A DNA stretch of 64,000 bases, from contig CACNXP010000002.1 of NCBI GenBank assembly GCA_902624465.1, positions 1 to 64,000 on the forward strand. The letters are read 5' to 3'. Positions 40,115-49,330 of the stretch are shown in pieces; within the stretch, counting starts at the first letter, position 1; each line of letters opens with the position of its first letter. Made by a program: the position numbers and the translations under genes. The DNA comes from an uncultured Pelagibacteraceae bacterium. Its GTDB lineage: Bacteria; Pseudomonadota; Alphaproteobacteria; Pelagibacterales; Pelagibacteraceae. The notes beneath the pieces are model-generated. The model had not been told where the DNA came from. It ran no database searches and was given only the letters and a program-made list of their open reading frames with translations.

Positions 40115-40767
40115 TACAAGGCTGTTTCTTTTTTAATGTATTTATCAAGAGATTTTGAAAGTGCGTTCTCATTTTTTGAAAAAAAATGATTTGCTTCTGA
40201 AATTGACTGAAACTCAACTTTAATACCTTTTTGCGCACTTAATCTTTTATTAAGTTCATTGACATGTTCAACAGGCACCAATTCATCTTTTTTTCCATAA
40301 ATCATTATCCCAGATGTTGGACATGGAGACAAAAATGAAAAATCATAAACATTTGGTTGGGGAGAGATTGCGACAAATCTATTTATCTCTGGTCTCCTCA
40401 TTAAAAGTTGCATAGCAATCAATGACCCAAAAGAAAAACCTGAAACCCAACATTGAGAATTATCAAAATTTTCTCTCTCTAACCAATCAAGTGCAGCTGC
40501 AGCATCTGCTAATTCACCTTGGCCATTATCAAATTCTCCATCACTCTTTCCTACACCTCTAAAATTTACTCTGCAAACTGAAAAATCATTTTCCATAAAA
40601 GTATGAAAAGTTTCTACAACAACTTTGTTATTCATTGTCCCTCCATACTGAGGGTGTGGTTGTAAAACTAAAGCTATTGGTGAAGTATTTTTTTTACTTT
40701 TATAATATTTGGCTTCAAGTCTGCCTGCGGGTCCTGGGATAAATATTTCTAATATTTTATTTTCCAT
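40111..40767 (-). CDS. Alpha/beta hydrolase (COG2945-like)
   Basis: A 218-residue cytosolic hydrolase. It has the oxyanion-side HPHPQYGG-type motif (PHPQYGGTMNN), NFRGVGKSDGEFD, the nucleophile Ser in GFSFGSLIA (about residue 117), an Asp in GKKDELVP and a His in EANHFF. This is the predicted esterase group often found near iscR or SUF genes in alphaproteobacteria. The substrate is unknown. It points away from iscR across a 134-base gap. Confidence 0.8.
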   Translation of the reverse strand: MENKILEIFIPGPAGRLEAKYYKSKKNTSPIALVLQPHPQYGGTMNNKVVVETFHTFMENDFSVCRVNFRGVGKSDGEFDNGQGELADAAAALDWLERENFDNSQCWVSGFSFGSLIAMQLLMRRPEINRFVAISPQPNVYDFSFLSPCPTSGIMIYGKKDELVPVEHVNELNKRLSAQKGIKVEFQSISEANHFFSKNENALSKSLDKYIKKETALY

Positions 40768-40851
40768 AATTGTAATTGATTACTATTCTCAAAAAAAAAT
40801 TAGGTTTAACACAACTGCGTGACAAAATGTTAGTTTTTTTTTCCCTATGAT

Positions 40852-40881
40852 ACTTGACTATTTTGGTCAGGTTTATATATA
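40852..40881 (+). promoter_or_regulatory. iscR/suf promoter with IscR-like palindrome
   Basis: A palindrome ACTTGAC-N7-GTCAGGT (40852-40872) overlaps a -35-like TTGACT (40854-40859), with TATATA (40876-40881) as the -10 after a 16-base spacer. This is 20 bases before the iscR ATG. The palindrome fits the kind of site bound by alphaproteobacterial IscR, suggesting autorepression of the suf operon. The -10 has alternatives in the same AT run. Confidence 0.6.
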
Positions 40882-40901
40882 CCCTTGTAAAATAAGGAAT
40901 T

Positions 40902-41327
40902 ATGAGACTTACTTCTAAAGGCAGATATGCGGTAATGGCTTTAGTAGATCTGGCTAGATTTGATGGAATTAATCCAGTTTCTCTAAGAGATATATCTTTA
41001 AGACAAGGTATTTCTTTAGATTATTTAGAGCAAATTTTTTCAAAATTGAGAAAGAAAGAAATTGTTCAAAGTGTCAGAGGAACTCAAGGCGGATATATTT
41101 TAAATAGAAAAGCCAAAGAAATAAAATTAACAAATATTTTAGATGCTGTTGATGAGAAAGTAAAAACTGTTCAATGTAAAAAAGAGTCAAAAAAAGGATG
41201 CAACGGGAAATCTACAAAATGTTTAACTCACAATCTTTGGGACGAACTTGAAACTCATATAAATAACTTTTTTGATAAAAAAAGTTTAGATGATTTAGTG
41301 AAAGAAAATTTAGAGAGAAGATTATAA
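40902..41327 (+). CDS. iscR: Rrf2-family iron-sulfur regulator, IscR-type
   Basis: A 141-residue winged-helix regulator starting [18 protein letters not shown], with recognition helix [20 protein letters not shown]. Three cysteines and the following CLTHNLW (C-x7-C-x6-C pattern at about residues 90-106) match the Fe-S ligands of IscR. It probably senses cluster status and controls the operon it leads. sufB starts 1 base after its stop, so regulator and pathway are one transcript. Confidence 0.92.
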   Translation: MRLTSKGRYAVMALVDLARFDGINPVSLRDISLRQGISLDYLEQIFSKLRKKEIVQSVRGTQGGYILNRKAKEIKLTNILDAVDEKVKTVQCKKESKKGCNGKSTKCLTHNLWDELETHINNFFDKKSLDDLVKENLERRL

Positions 41328-41328
41328 A

Positions 41329-42771
41329 ATGGATACTAGAGAAAAAGATATCGAAAATTTAAAAGACTATAAATACGGATTTACAACTGATATTGAAAAT
41401 ATTAGAGCACCAAAAGGTCTAAATGAAGATGTAATTAAATTTATCTCTAATATTAAAAAAGAACCTAAGTGGATGTTGGATTTCAGATTAAAAGCATTCC
41501 AGAGATTTAAGCTTCTCAAGGAACCTGACTGGCAAAAACCTAAGTATCCTAAAATTGATTATCAAGATCTATATTACTATTCGGCTCCGAAAAGTATGAA
41601 GGATAAACCTAAGAGCTTAGATGAATTAGATCCTAAACTTTTAGAAACCTACAATAAATTAGGAATTCCCCTTCAAGAGCAAGCAAGACTAAATGGAATA
41701 GCAGTAGATGCAGTATTTGATTCTGTTTCTGTGGCTACAACATTTAAGGGTGAACTAACAAAACATGGAATTATTTTCTGTTCGATGTCTGAAGCAATAC
41801 AAAAACATCCTGACTTAGTAAAAAAATATTTAGGGACAGTTATTCCAACAACAGATCATTTTTTTGCAACATTAAATTCGGCGGTATTTACTGATGGCTC
41901 ATTTGTTTACATTCCTGAGGGTGTAAAATGTCCAATGGAACTATCGACTTATTTTAGAATTAATGCATCAGAAACAGGACAATTCGAAAGAACATTAATC
42001 ATTGCTGATAAAGGCAGTTACGTAAGTTATCTAGAGGGTTGTACTGCTCCAATGAGAGATGAAAATCAGTTACATGCCGCTAACGTTGAACTAATAGCTC
42101 TTGATGATGCAGAAATTAAATATTCAACTGTTCAAAACTGGTATCCGGGTGATGAAAATGGAAAAGGAGGAATTTATAATTTTGTAACTAAAAGAGGACT
42201 ATGTAAAGGAAAAAATTCTAAAATTTCTTGGACACAGGTAGAGACAGGCTCCGCAATAACTTGGAAATACCCAAGCTGTATTCTTAGAGGTGATAATTCA
42301 ATTGGTGAGTTTTATTCTATAGCAATTACAAATAATCATCAAAAAGCTGATACAGGTACAAAGATGATCCATCTTGGTAAAAATACTAAAAGTAAGATAA
42401 TTTCCAAAGGTATTAGTGCTGGCTTTTCTGATATGACATATAGGGGATTAGTAGATATAAATTCAAAAGCAAAAAATTCCAGCAATTACACTCAGTGTGA
42501 CTCACTATTAATGGGAAACAAATGTGGAGCACATACTGTTCCATATATTAAAAATAAAAACTTTGATTCAAATATTGCTCATGAAGCAACAACTTCAAAA
42601 ATTAGTGAGGAGCAATTGCACTATTGTCAACAAAGAGGATTAAATCCTGAGGAAGCTGTTGGTTTAATTGTAAATGGATTTTGTAAAGAAGTTCTTCAGC
42701 AATTACCAATGGAGTTTGCTGTTGAAGCCCAAAAACTTGTAGGTATTAGCCTAGAAGGGAGCGTAGGTTAA
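41329..42771 (+). CDS. sufB: Fe-S cluster scaffold SufB
   Basis: A 480-residue SufB, the scaffold subunit of the SufBCD complex that assembles clusters in the cytosol. It carries [19 protein letters not shown], the [21 protein letters not shown] stretch, [20 protein letters not shown] and GLIVNGFC near the end. It is the largest gene of the suf operon. sufC starts within its stop codon (TAATG). Confidence 0.96.
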   Translation: MDTREKDIENLKDYKYGFTTDIENIRAPKGLNEDVIKFISNIKKEPKWMLDFRLKAFQRFKLLKEPDWQKPKYPKIDYQDLYYYSAPKSMKDKPKSLDELDPKLLETYNKLGIPLQEQARLNGIAVDAVFDSVSVATTFKGELTKHGIIFCSMSEAIQKHPDLVKKYLGTVIPTTDHFFATLNSAVFTDGSFVYIPEGVKCPMELSTYFRINASETGQFERTLIIADKGSYVSYLEGCTAPMRDENQLHAANVELIALDDAEIKYSTVQNWYPGDENGKGGIYNFVTKRGLCKGKNSKISWTQVETGSAITWKYPSCILRGDNSIGEFYSIAITNNHQKADTGTKMIHLGKNTKSKIISKGISAGFSDMTYRGLVDINSKAKNSSNYTQCDSLLMGNKCGAHTVPYIKNKNFDSNIAHEATTSKISEEQLHYCQQRGLNPEEAVGLIVNGFCKEVLQQLPMEFAVEAQKLVGISLEGSVG

Positions 42772-43505
42772 TGTTGAAAATAAATAACTTAAACGCAAGT
42801 GTTGAAAATAAGTCAATTTTAAAAGAATTTTCATTAAATATAAATCCGGGCGAGGTTCACGCAATAATGGGCCCAAATGGCTCTGGAAAAAGCACTTTAT
42901 CAAATATTTTATCAGGAAAAAAAGGTTACGAAGTATCCGGAGAAATTTTATTTGAAAATAAAAATTTATTTGAACTTGAAACAGAGGAAAGAGCACACAA
43001 AGGCATATTTCTAGCCTTTCAATATCCTTTAGAAATTCCCGGTGTTAATACTAATATTTTTTTAAAAACTTCTTTAAATGCAATTAGAAAAGCTCGTGGA
43101 CAAAAAGAGCTTGATGCTATTGAGTTTTTAAAACTCGTAAAAGAAAAAGCTAAAGAACTAAAATTTGATGAAGAAAAACTTAATAGGCAATTAAATGTAG
43201 GCTTCTCTGGCGGTGAAAAAAAGAAAAATGAAATTTTGCAAATGTCGATGCTCGCACCAAAACTTTCAATTTTAGATGAAACAGATTCGGGTTTGGATAT
43301 AGACGCTCTTAAAATAGTTGCAGATGGTGTAAATACATTGAGGAATAAGGAAAATTCTTTTTTAATCATTACTCATTACCAAAGATTATTAGACTACATC
43401 AAGCCAGATTTTGTCCATGTTTTAATGAATGGTAGAATTATAAAATCGGGTGGTCCAGAACTTGCAATAGAGTTAGAAAAAAAAGGATACGAGAACTTTA
43501 ATTAG
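42771..43505 (+). CDS. sufC: Suf ATPase SufC
   Basis: A 244-residue ABC-type ATPase of the SufBCD complex. Walker A MGPNGSGKSTLSNIL is near residues 33-47, the Q-loop is in FLAFQYPLEIPG, the signature is FSGGEKKKNEILQM, and the Walker B region is LSILDETDSGLDIDAL with the SufC-type Asp-Glu. sufD starts directly after the stop. Confidence 0.97.
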   Translation: MLKINNLNASVENKSILKEFSLNINPGEVHAIMGPNGSGKSTLSNILSGKKGYEVSGEILFENKNLFELETEERAHKGIFLAFQYPLEIPGVNTNIFLKTSLNAIRKARGQKELDAIEFLKLVKEKAKELKFDEEKLNRQLNVGFSGGEKKKNEILQMSMLAPKLSILDETDSGLDIDALKIVADGVNTLRNKENSFLIITHYQRLLDYIKPDFVHVLMNGRIIKSGGPELAIELEKKGYENFN

Positions 43506-44753
43506 ATGAAAGAACAATTAAAAACAGATTTTGAGAAAATACAAAAAGTATCAAGTTTTTCAAGTAAAGATGTTGAGACTAAAAGATTTTACTTAAATAA
43601 ATTTATTGAAAGGGGTTTTCCTAATAGAAAACTTGAGAATTGGAAGTTTTTAGATTTAGACAAAATTATAAATAAAAGCATAAATGAACTTAGCTTTTAC
43701 AATGATTACTCTACAACTAATAAAATTGATACTTCAATTTTTATTGATGTTCTTGAACATAATAAAATAATTTTTATAAATGGAAGAATTGAAAAAATTG
43801 ATTTTAGCTATGAAGATAAAAATCAAATAGAAATTTCTGATGATTTTAAAATAGATTATAAATTTGATAATAATAATTCCTTAATTGATTTAAATAAAGC
43901 TTTTAGTAATAAATATTTTAAGATTTTAATTAAAAAAGGTTACTCAATAAAAAAACCATTAATCATATATCACTTAACTAATGAAAAAATGAAATCAAAA
44001 AATATTAATTTAAGACTGGATTTCGAGCTTGAGCAAAACAGTTCATTAAAGTTAATAGATTTTTTTAGTGATATTACAGATACAAATTTTATGAATATTT
44101 TATATAATTTTGATATCAAAAAAGACTCAATTCTTAAAAATTATAAAATTGATAAGTCTTTTAATAAAAACATAAAGTATTCATATAATAATATAAACCA
44201 GGAAAAAAATAGTATTTCAGAAACATTTATTTTTTCAGCTAGTTCTGATTATTTTAAAAATGAAATAAATTGTAACCTCAAAGGTGAATATTCATCAGCT
44301 TTTGTGAATGGAATTTTCTCATTAAAAGATAATAAACAACACGAAATAAGAACATCAATTAATCACTTAGTTGAAAATACAAAAAGTTATCAGCTTATTA
44401 AAAGTGTGCTTGGAGAGAATTCAAAAGCCGTGTATCAAGGAAGAATATATGTTGACTCAATTGCTCAAAAAACTGATGGCTATCAATTGAGTAAAGCAAT
44501 TTTGTTAGACGAAACTTCTGAATTTAATGCTAAACCAGAATTAGAGATTTATGCTGACGATGTTAAGTGCTCACATGGATCAGCATCAGGCAGTCTAAAT
44601 GAAAATTCAATATTTTATTTAATGTCTAGAGGACTTAACTACAAAGAGTCAAAAGAACTTTTAATAAATGGTTTTTTATTAGATGTAGTTGAAAAAATTA
44701 CTGATGTTGAAATTAGAAACTTAATTAAAAATATGATCGGATTAACAGAATGA
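43506..44753 (+). CDS. sufD: SufD scaffold partner
   Basis: A 415-residue SufD, the beta-helical partner of SufB. The N-terminus is divergent (RGFPNRKLENWKF is the typical early motif). The conserved C-terminal part includes YQGRIYVDSIAQKTDGYQLS, SEFNAKPELEIYADDVKCSHG and SRGLNYKESKELLINGFL. The stop overlaps the sufS start (ATGA). Confidence 0.94.
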   Translation: MKEQLKTDFEKIQKVSSFSSKDVETKRFYLNKFIERGFPNRKLENWKFLDLDKIINKSINELSFYNDYSTTNKIDTSIFIDVLEHNKIIFINGRIEKIDFSYEDKNQIEISDDFKIDYKFDNNNSLIDLNKAFSNKYFKILIKKGYSIKKPLIIYHLTNEKMKSKNINLRLDFELEQNSSLKLIDFFSDITDTNFMNILYNFDIKKDSILKNYKIDKSFNKNIKYSYNNINQEKNSISETFIFSASSDYFKNEINCNLKGEYSSAFVNGIFSLKDNKQHEIRTSINHLVENTKSYQLIKSVLGENSKAVYQGRIYVDSIAQKTDGYQLSKAILLDETSEFNAKPELEIYADDVKCSHGSASGSLNENSIFYLMSRGLNYKESKELLINGFLLDVVEKITDVEIRNLIKNMIGLTE

Positions 44754-45970
44754 ATATAAACACAATTAAAAAAGAATTCCCAATATTTGATGAAAAGATT
44801 CAAAATAATGATTTAGTTTATTTAGATAGTGCAAATTCATCGCAAAAACCCAAAGTTGTTATTGATAGAATAAATGAATTTTATACAAAAGAATTTTCAA
44901 ATGTTGGAAGGAGCATTCATTATTTAGCAGTTGCAGCAACTAATTTGTATGAAAATACCAGAATTTCAGTTCAAAAATACATAAATGCGAAAGATAAAAA
45001 TGAGATTGTTTTTACAAAAGGTGCAACAGAAGCTCTAAACTTAGTTGCTAATACACTAGGTCAAAAATATTTAAATGAAGGTGATGAAATATTATTAACT
45101 GAATTGGAGCATCATTCAAATTATGTACCATGGCACTATCTAAGAAAATCAAAAAATATTAAGATTAATTTTGCAGAAATTAATGAAGATGGTGAAATTC
45201 CAATAGAGAATATTGAAAAGAAAATTACGTCAAAAACTAAAGTAATAGCTATTAATCATTTATCTAATGTCACTGGAGCTATATTGCCAATTAAAGAGAT
45301 TACTGAGATTGCGCATTCTAAAGGCATTATTGTTGTAGTTGACGGTTGTCAGGGTGCTCCACATTTAAAATTAGATATGCAAGATCTTGATTGTGATTTC
45401 TATGCAATTTCTTGTCACAAAATGTATGGACCGACAGGATTAGGAATTTTATATGGTAAAAAAAAATGGTTAGAGGAACTTCCACCATATCAAGGCGGTG
45501 GTGGAATGATAAAAGAGGTAAAAAAAGATCGAATTACTTACGGAGACCTCCCAAATAAGTATGAAGCAGGAACCATGGCTACTGCTCAAGTAATAGCTTT
45601 TGATAAATCTATAAAATTTTTAGAAAGTATTGGAATTGAAAATATTATTAAACACGAAAAAGAATTAATCGAATATGGTCAAGAAATTTTAAAAAAGAAT
45701 AATTCAGTTAAATTAATTGGTAATCCAAAAAATAAAGGTGGTGTTCTATCATTTACGATTGAAGGAGTACATCCACATGACATTGCTACAATACTGGATG
45801 AAGATGGAGTAGCTATTAGAGCTGGTCACCATTGTTGTCAAATATTACATGATAAACTTGCTATACCAGCAAGCGCAAGAGCATCAGTAGGTGTCTACAA
45901 TACTAAAAGTGATTTTGATCAATTAAATAATTCTATAAACAAATGTAAAAAAATTTTTGATTTAAAATGA
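44750..45970 (+). CDS. sufS: Cysteine desulfurase SufS
   Basis: A PLP-dependent enzyme of 406 residues that releases sulfur from cysteine for cluster assembly. It has LELEHHSNYVPWHYLRK-like TELEHHSNYVPW, the PLP Lys in SCHKMYGPTG, GGGGMI, and the catalytic Cys loop RAGHHCCQ (about residue 365). It is group II by its short loop. It overlaps sufD and sufU by 4 bases each. Confidence 0.95.
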   Translation: MNINTIKKEFPIFDEKIQNNDLVYLDSANSSQKPKVVIDRINEFYTKEFSNVGRSIHYLAVAATNLYENTRISVQKYINAKDKNEIVFTKGATEALNLVANTLGQKYLNEGDEILLTELEHHSNYVPWHYLRKSKNIKINFAEINEDGEIPIENIEKKITSKTKVIAINHLSNVTGAILPIKEITEIAHSKGIIVVVDGCQGAPHLKLDMQDLDCDFYAISCHKMYGPTGLGILYGKKKWLEELPPYQGGGGMIKEVKKDRITYGDLPNKYEAGTMATAQVIAFDKSIKFLESIGIENIIKHEKELIEYGQEILKKNNSVKLIGNPKNKGGVLSFTIEGVHPHDIATILDEDGVAIRAGHHCCQILHDKLAIPASARASVGVYNTKSDFDQLNNSINKCKKIFDLK

Positions 45971-46431
45971 ATTTGAAAGAATTATATCAAGAAATAATTT
46001 TAGAACATGGAAAAAATCCAAGGAATTTGAGGAAGACTAATGATTTTAATAAAGATGCTAAAGGAAATAACCCTTTATGTGGAGATAATGTGCATGTTTA
46101 TTTAAAACTTAACAATCAAAGAAAAGTTGAAGATATTTCTTTTGAAGGAAGTGGTTGTGCAATTTCAATGGCCTCTGCTTCAATAATGACAGATTTGATT
46201 AAAGGAAAAAGTGACAATGAAGCTAAAGAAATTATAGATGATTTTCTTGGAATGATAAAAGAAAATCCAGAACTAAAGTCCTCAATTTTAGAGGAAGATG
46301 ATAAAACAAAGCTAATGTGTCTTTCAGGAGTTAAGCAATACCCTATGAGGGTAAAATGTGCTACTTTATCATGGCACACTTTAATTTCTGCAATGGAAGA
46401 TGATGGAAAACAAGTGAGCACAGAGGATTAG
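45967..46431 (+). CDS. sufU: SufU-type zinc/sulfur-transfer protein
   Basis: A 154-residue IscU-fold protein. Cys residues lie in NPLCGDN, GSGCAIS and MRVKCATLSWHT, and the extra segment between the second and last Cys (about residues 80-120) is the insertion that marks SufU rather than IscU. SufU accepts sulfur from SufS in organisms without SufE. No SufE gene is seen in this operon. It overlaps sufS by 4 bases and is followed by sufT after 4 bases. Confidence 0.9.
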   Translation: MNLKELYQEIILEHGKNPRNLRKTNDFNKDAKGNNPLCGDNVHVYLKLNNQRKVEDISFEGSGCAISMASASIMTDLIKGKSDNEAKEIIDDFLGMIKENPELKSSILEEDDKTKLMCLSGVKQYPMRVKCATLSWHTLISAMEDDGKQVSTED

Positions 46432-46435
46432 ATCA

Positions 46436-46732
46436 ATGGAAATAAAAGAAAAAATAATAAATGAAATAAGAAAAATTTATGATCCTGAGTTACCAGTTAA
46501 TATTTACGAACTTGGTTTAATTTATGATATTCAAGTAAAAGGAAATAAAGCTGAAATTAAAATGACCTTAACTACACCAAACTGTCCTGTTGCAGAAAGT
46601 TTACCTAAAGAAGTTAAAGAAGGAGCTATGCAAGTTGAGGGAATCAATGACGTCGATCTTCAATTAGTTTGGGATCCACCTTGGAATAAAGACATGATGT
46701 CTGATGCTGCTAAGTTGGAGTTAAATTTATAA
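46436..46732 (+). CDS. sufT: SufT (MIP18/DUF59) maturation factor
   Basis: A 98-residue DUF59 protein with DPELPVNIYELGLIYDI and the TTPNCPVAESLP motif carrying the conserved Cys. SufT-like proteins help Fe-S maturation, especially under high demand. It starts 4 bases after sufU, and its TAA overlaps the next ATG (TAATG). The gene is part of the suf operon. Confidence 0.93.
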   Translation: MEIKEKIINEIRKIYDPELPVNIYELGLIYDIQVKGNKAEIKMTLTTPNCPVAESLPKEVKEGAMQVEGINDVDLQLVWDPPWNKDMMSDAAKLELNL

Positions 46733-47067
46733 TGAGTCCTATAATTAAATTAAGTGAAAATGCAGCTAACAGAATCAAAGAAATTATGTCTAGTGCCGAA
46801 AAAGATGCTTTAGGAGTTAGAGTTTCTGTTAAATCTGGAGGATGTGCAGGCATGTCATATGTAATGGAATATTCTAAAGTACTTAATCCCAATGATGAGA
46901 TAATTGAGGATAAGGGAGTTAAGGTTTTTATAGACTCTGCAGCCGTGATGTATTTATTAGGTACTGAGATGGATTACAAAAAAGAGGATTTTTCCTCAAC
47001 TTTTGTGTTCAATAACCCCAATGAAACAGAGAGATGTGGTTGCGGCGAGTCCTTTAAAGTAGAGTAA
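46732..47067 (+). CDS. sufA: A-type Fe-S carrier (SufA/ErpA-like)
   Basis: A 111-residue HesB/IscA-family protein with the cysteines in VKSGGCAGMSYVME and the ending CGCGESFKVE. These bind a cluster or iron to hand on to target proteins. It is the last gene of the suf operon. Whether it is SufA, IscA or ErpA cannot be decided by eye; position favours a general operon carrier. Confidence 0.92.
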   Translation: MSPIIKLSENAANRIKEIMSSAEKDALGVRVSVKSGGCAGMSYVMEYSKVLNPNDEIIEDKGVKVFIDSAAVMYLLGTEMDYKKEDFSSTFVFNNPNETERCGCGESFKVE

Positions 47068-47133
47068 AATTTAGTATCCCATAAGTTGCATAGCAGTATT
47101 GCTAAAAACGCATAACTAGTGTATATTTTATTT

Positions 47134-47304
47134 ATGAATAAATTTGAATTTAGAAATTTGCTTAATTCAGAGGCTAGAAAGGAAAAAAGAAAAAACTTTA
47201 TTAGATCTCTGATTAAATCAGTTAATACTGGTGCAAATGGAACTCAGGATTATGTTGTTAAAAAAGGTCCTGGCAAAAACAAAGTTGCCACTACAAGACA
47301 ATAA
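47134..47304 (+). CDS. Small basic protein of unknown function
   Basis: A 56-residue, Lys/Arg-rich protein starting MNKFEFRNLLNSEARKEKRK. I do not recognise it. No signal peptide, membrane segment or Cys is present; the second half holds GANGTQDYVVKKGPGKNKVA. A TATATT -10-like box lies at 47122-47127 only about 10 bases from the ATG, with no good SD, so a short or leaderless mRNA is possible. The alternative ATG at 47119 adds 5 residues. It ends 1 base from convergent glnA. The compact genome and clean ORF suggest it is real. Confidence 0.55.
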   Translation: MNKFEFRNLLNSEARKEKRKNFIRSLIKSVNTGANGTQDYVVKKGPGKNKVATTRQ

Positions 47305-48711
47305 TTAACAACTATAGTACATCTCGAACTCAATAGGGTGAGGAGTGTGTTCGAAATTATGAATTTCCTCAAATTTTAATGCAATATAAGCATCAATTTG
47401 ATCATCAGTAAAAACATTACCTTGTTTTAAAAAGTCTCTATCTTTATCCAAACTTTCCATTGCTTCTCTTAATGAGCCACAAACAGTTGGTATTTTTTTA
47501 ACTTCACTTTCTGATAAAGCATAAAGATCTTTATCAAATGATGTACCTGGATCAATCTTATTTTTAATACCATCTAATCCAGCCATCAGCATTGCAGCAA
47601 AGGTTAAGTATGGATTTCCAGCTGCATCACCAAATCTAATTTCGCATCTTGCAGCTTTTTTGCTTAAAGTTATTGGAATTCTACACGAAGCCGATCTATT
47701 TCTAGCTGAGTAAGCTAATAACACAGGCGCTTCAAATCCTGGAATTAATCTTTTATAACTATTTGTTGTAGCATTTGAAAAAGCATTAATAGCTTTTGCG
47801 TGTTTTAAAATTCCCCCAATATAATTTAAAGCTAAATCAGACAAGCCAGCATATTTATTTCCTGAAAATAAAGCTGTGTTGCCTTTCCAGATAGATTGGT
47901 GCACGTGCATTCCAGATCCATTGTCACCTTTTACTGGCTTTGGCATAAAAGTTGCTGTTTTACCAAAGGAATGTGAAACCATGTGAACTGCGTACTTGTA
48001 TAGTTGTAAGTTATCAGCTTGATCAACAAGTGTTCCAAAATACATTCCTAATTCATGTTGACTAGGAGCAACTTCATGGTGGTGTTTTTCAACTTTAATA
48101 CCCATATCTTTCATTGCCTTTAAATACTCACTTCTCATATCCTGCTCGCTATCAACTGGTGGGACAGGAAAATAACCACCTTTAATTCCTGGTCTATGAC
48201 CCATATTTCCATTTTCGTATTCTTTTCCAGAGTTATAAGGGCCTTCTTTGCTATCTATTTTAAAACCTGTTTCATTCATATCATTCTTAAATCTGACATC
48301 GTCAAACACAAAAAATTCTGCTTCAGGACCAAAATAAGCTTTATCTCCAATACCTGTTTTTTTTAAATATGCCTCAGCTTTTTTTGCAGTCCCTCTTGGA
48401 TCTCTTTCATATGGATCTTTTTTAATTGCATCTAATACATCGCAAAATATATTTAAGGTGTTGTGAGATGTGAAAGGATCTACAACTACTCGAGAAACGT
48501 CTGGTTTAAGGATCATATCAGACTCGTTGATAGCTTTCCATCCCGCAATTGACGAGCCATCAAAGAAAATACCTTCATTTAACATCTCATCATCCACCAT
48601 TTTCCCATCCATGGTTACATGTTGAAGCTTACCTCTTGGGTCTGTAAATCTTAAATCAACGTATTCAATTTCTTTATCTTTAATTGTTTTTAAAACATCC
48701 TTAACGCTCAT
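47305..48711 (-). CDS. glnA: Glutamine synthetase, type I
   Basis: This enzyme makes glutamine from glutamate, ammonia and ATP; it is the main ammonia-assimilation enzyme. The start at 48711 ([17 protein letters not shown]) is preferred over 48756 because of the GGAGA site before it. The 468-residue protein has the catalytic motifs [28 protein letters not shown] and [14 protein letters not shown], and Tyr in [11 protein letters not shown], the likely adenylylation site. It is convergent with the 56-residue gene at 47134 (1 base apart). A hairpin lies directly before the ribosome site. Confidence 0.97.
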   Translation of the reverse strand: MSVKDVLKTIKDKEIEYVDLRFTDPRGKLQHVTMDGKMVDDEMLNEGIFFDGSSIAGWKAINESDMILKPDVSRVVVDPFTSHNTLNIFCDVLDAIKKDPYERDPRGTAKKAEAYLKKTGIGDKAYFGPEAEFFVFDDVRFKNDMNETGFKIDSKEGPYNSGKEYENGNMGHRPGIKGGYFPVPPVDSEQDMRSEYLKAMKDMGIKVEKHHHEVAPSQHELGMYFGTLVDQADNLQLYKYAVHMVSHSFGKTATFMPKPVKGDNGSGMHVHQSIWKGNTALFSGNKYAGLSDLALNYIGGILKHAKAINAFSNATTNSYKRLIPGFEAPVLLAYSARNRSASCRIPITLSKKAARCEIRFGDAAGNPYLTFAAMLMAGLDGIKNKIDPGTSFDKDLYALSESEVKKIPTVCGSLREAMESLDKDRDFLKQGNVFTDDQIDAYIALKFEEIHNFEHTPHPIEFEMYYSC

Positions 48712-48756
48712 ATATTCTCCTACTTGAAAATAGATATATCTATCAAATTCAAGCAA
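48712..48756 (-). promoter_or_regulatory. glnA: Hairpin abutting the glnA ribosome binding site
   Basis: On the mRNA strand, an outer pair CTTGAA/TTCAAG (48723-48728 with 48748-48753) encloses the 14-base perfect palindrome ATAGATATATCTAT (48730-48743). The hairpin ends one base before AGGAGA, the SD of glnA. Folding could limit ribosome access, or the palindrome could be a protein site. It does not match a riboswitch consensus that I know. Confidence 0.5.
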
Positions 48757-48850
48757 ATAAATAATACCCTTTTAATAAATATCACCTATGCAATTTTTAC
48801 ATAAGTGTATTAATATTTAAAAATAAAGAATAACAATTAAAGGTTGAATA

Positions 48851-49330
48851 ATGAGTATATTAGATAAAGTTGCAGTTAAAAGAGTAGAAAAATTGTTGAG
48901 AGAATTTGATAAAGATTTAACCGTCAAGGCTCTGGAAACATCAGCACGAACTGCAGAAGATGCAGCTTCATCTTTAGGTTGCGAGATAGGTGCAATAGTA
49001 AAAAGTTTACTTTTTAAAACAGAGAATAATTTTGTTTTATGTCTAGTGAGTGGAGATAAAAAAGTTAGCCTGAATAAAGTAAAAAAAACTCTAAAAATTA
49101 AAGATGCTTCCATGGCATCTGCTGATGAGGTAAAAAGTATAACTGGATTTACAATTGGTGGTGTTTCACCAATAGGTCATCAAACTAAGATTAAAATATT
49201 TATTGATAATTCTTTAAATAGATATGAAAATCTATTTGCAGCTGCTGGGCATCCAAATTGTGTATTTAAAATAACTTATAAGAATTTAAAAGAAATAACT
49301 AATGGTTCAATTAAAGATATCGTAGAATGA
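48851..49330 (+). CDS. YbaK/EbsC-type aminoacyl-tRNA deacylase
   Basis: A 159-residue YbaK-fold protein with GCEIGAIVKSLLFKTE, LVSGDKKVSLNK and GFTIGGVSPIGHQ. Such proteins hydrolyse misacylated tRNAs (for example Cys-tRNA-Pro) in the cytosol; the exact specificity is unclear. It overlaps the DMT gene by 4 bases (ATGA) and is divergent from glnA. Confidence 0.85.
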   Translation: MSILDKVAVKRVEKLLREFDKDLTVKALETSARTAEDAASSLGCEIGAIVKSLLFKTENNFVLCLVSGDKKVSLNKVKKTLKIKDASMASADEVKSITGFTIGGVSPIGHQTKIKIFIDNSLNRYENLFAAAGHPNCVFKITYKNLKEITNGSIKDIVE

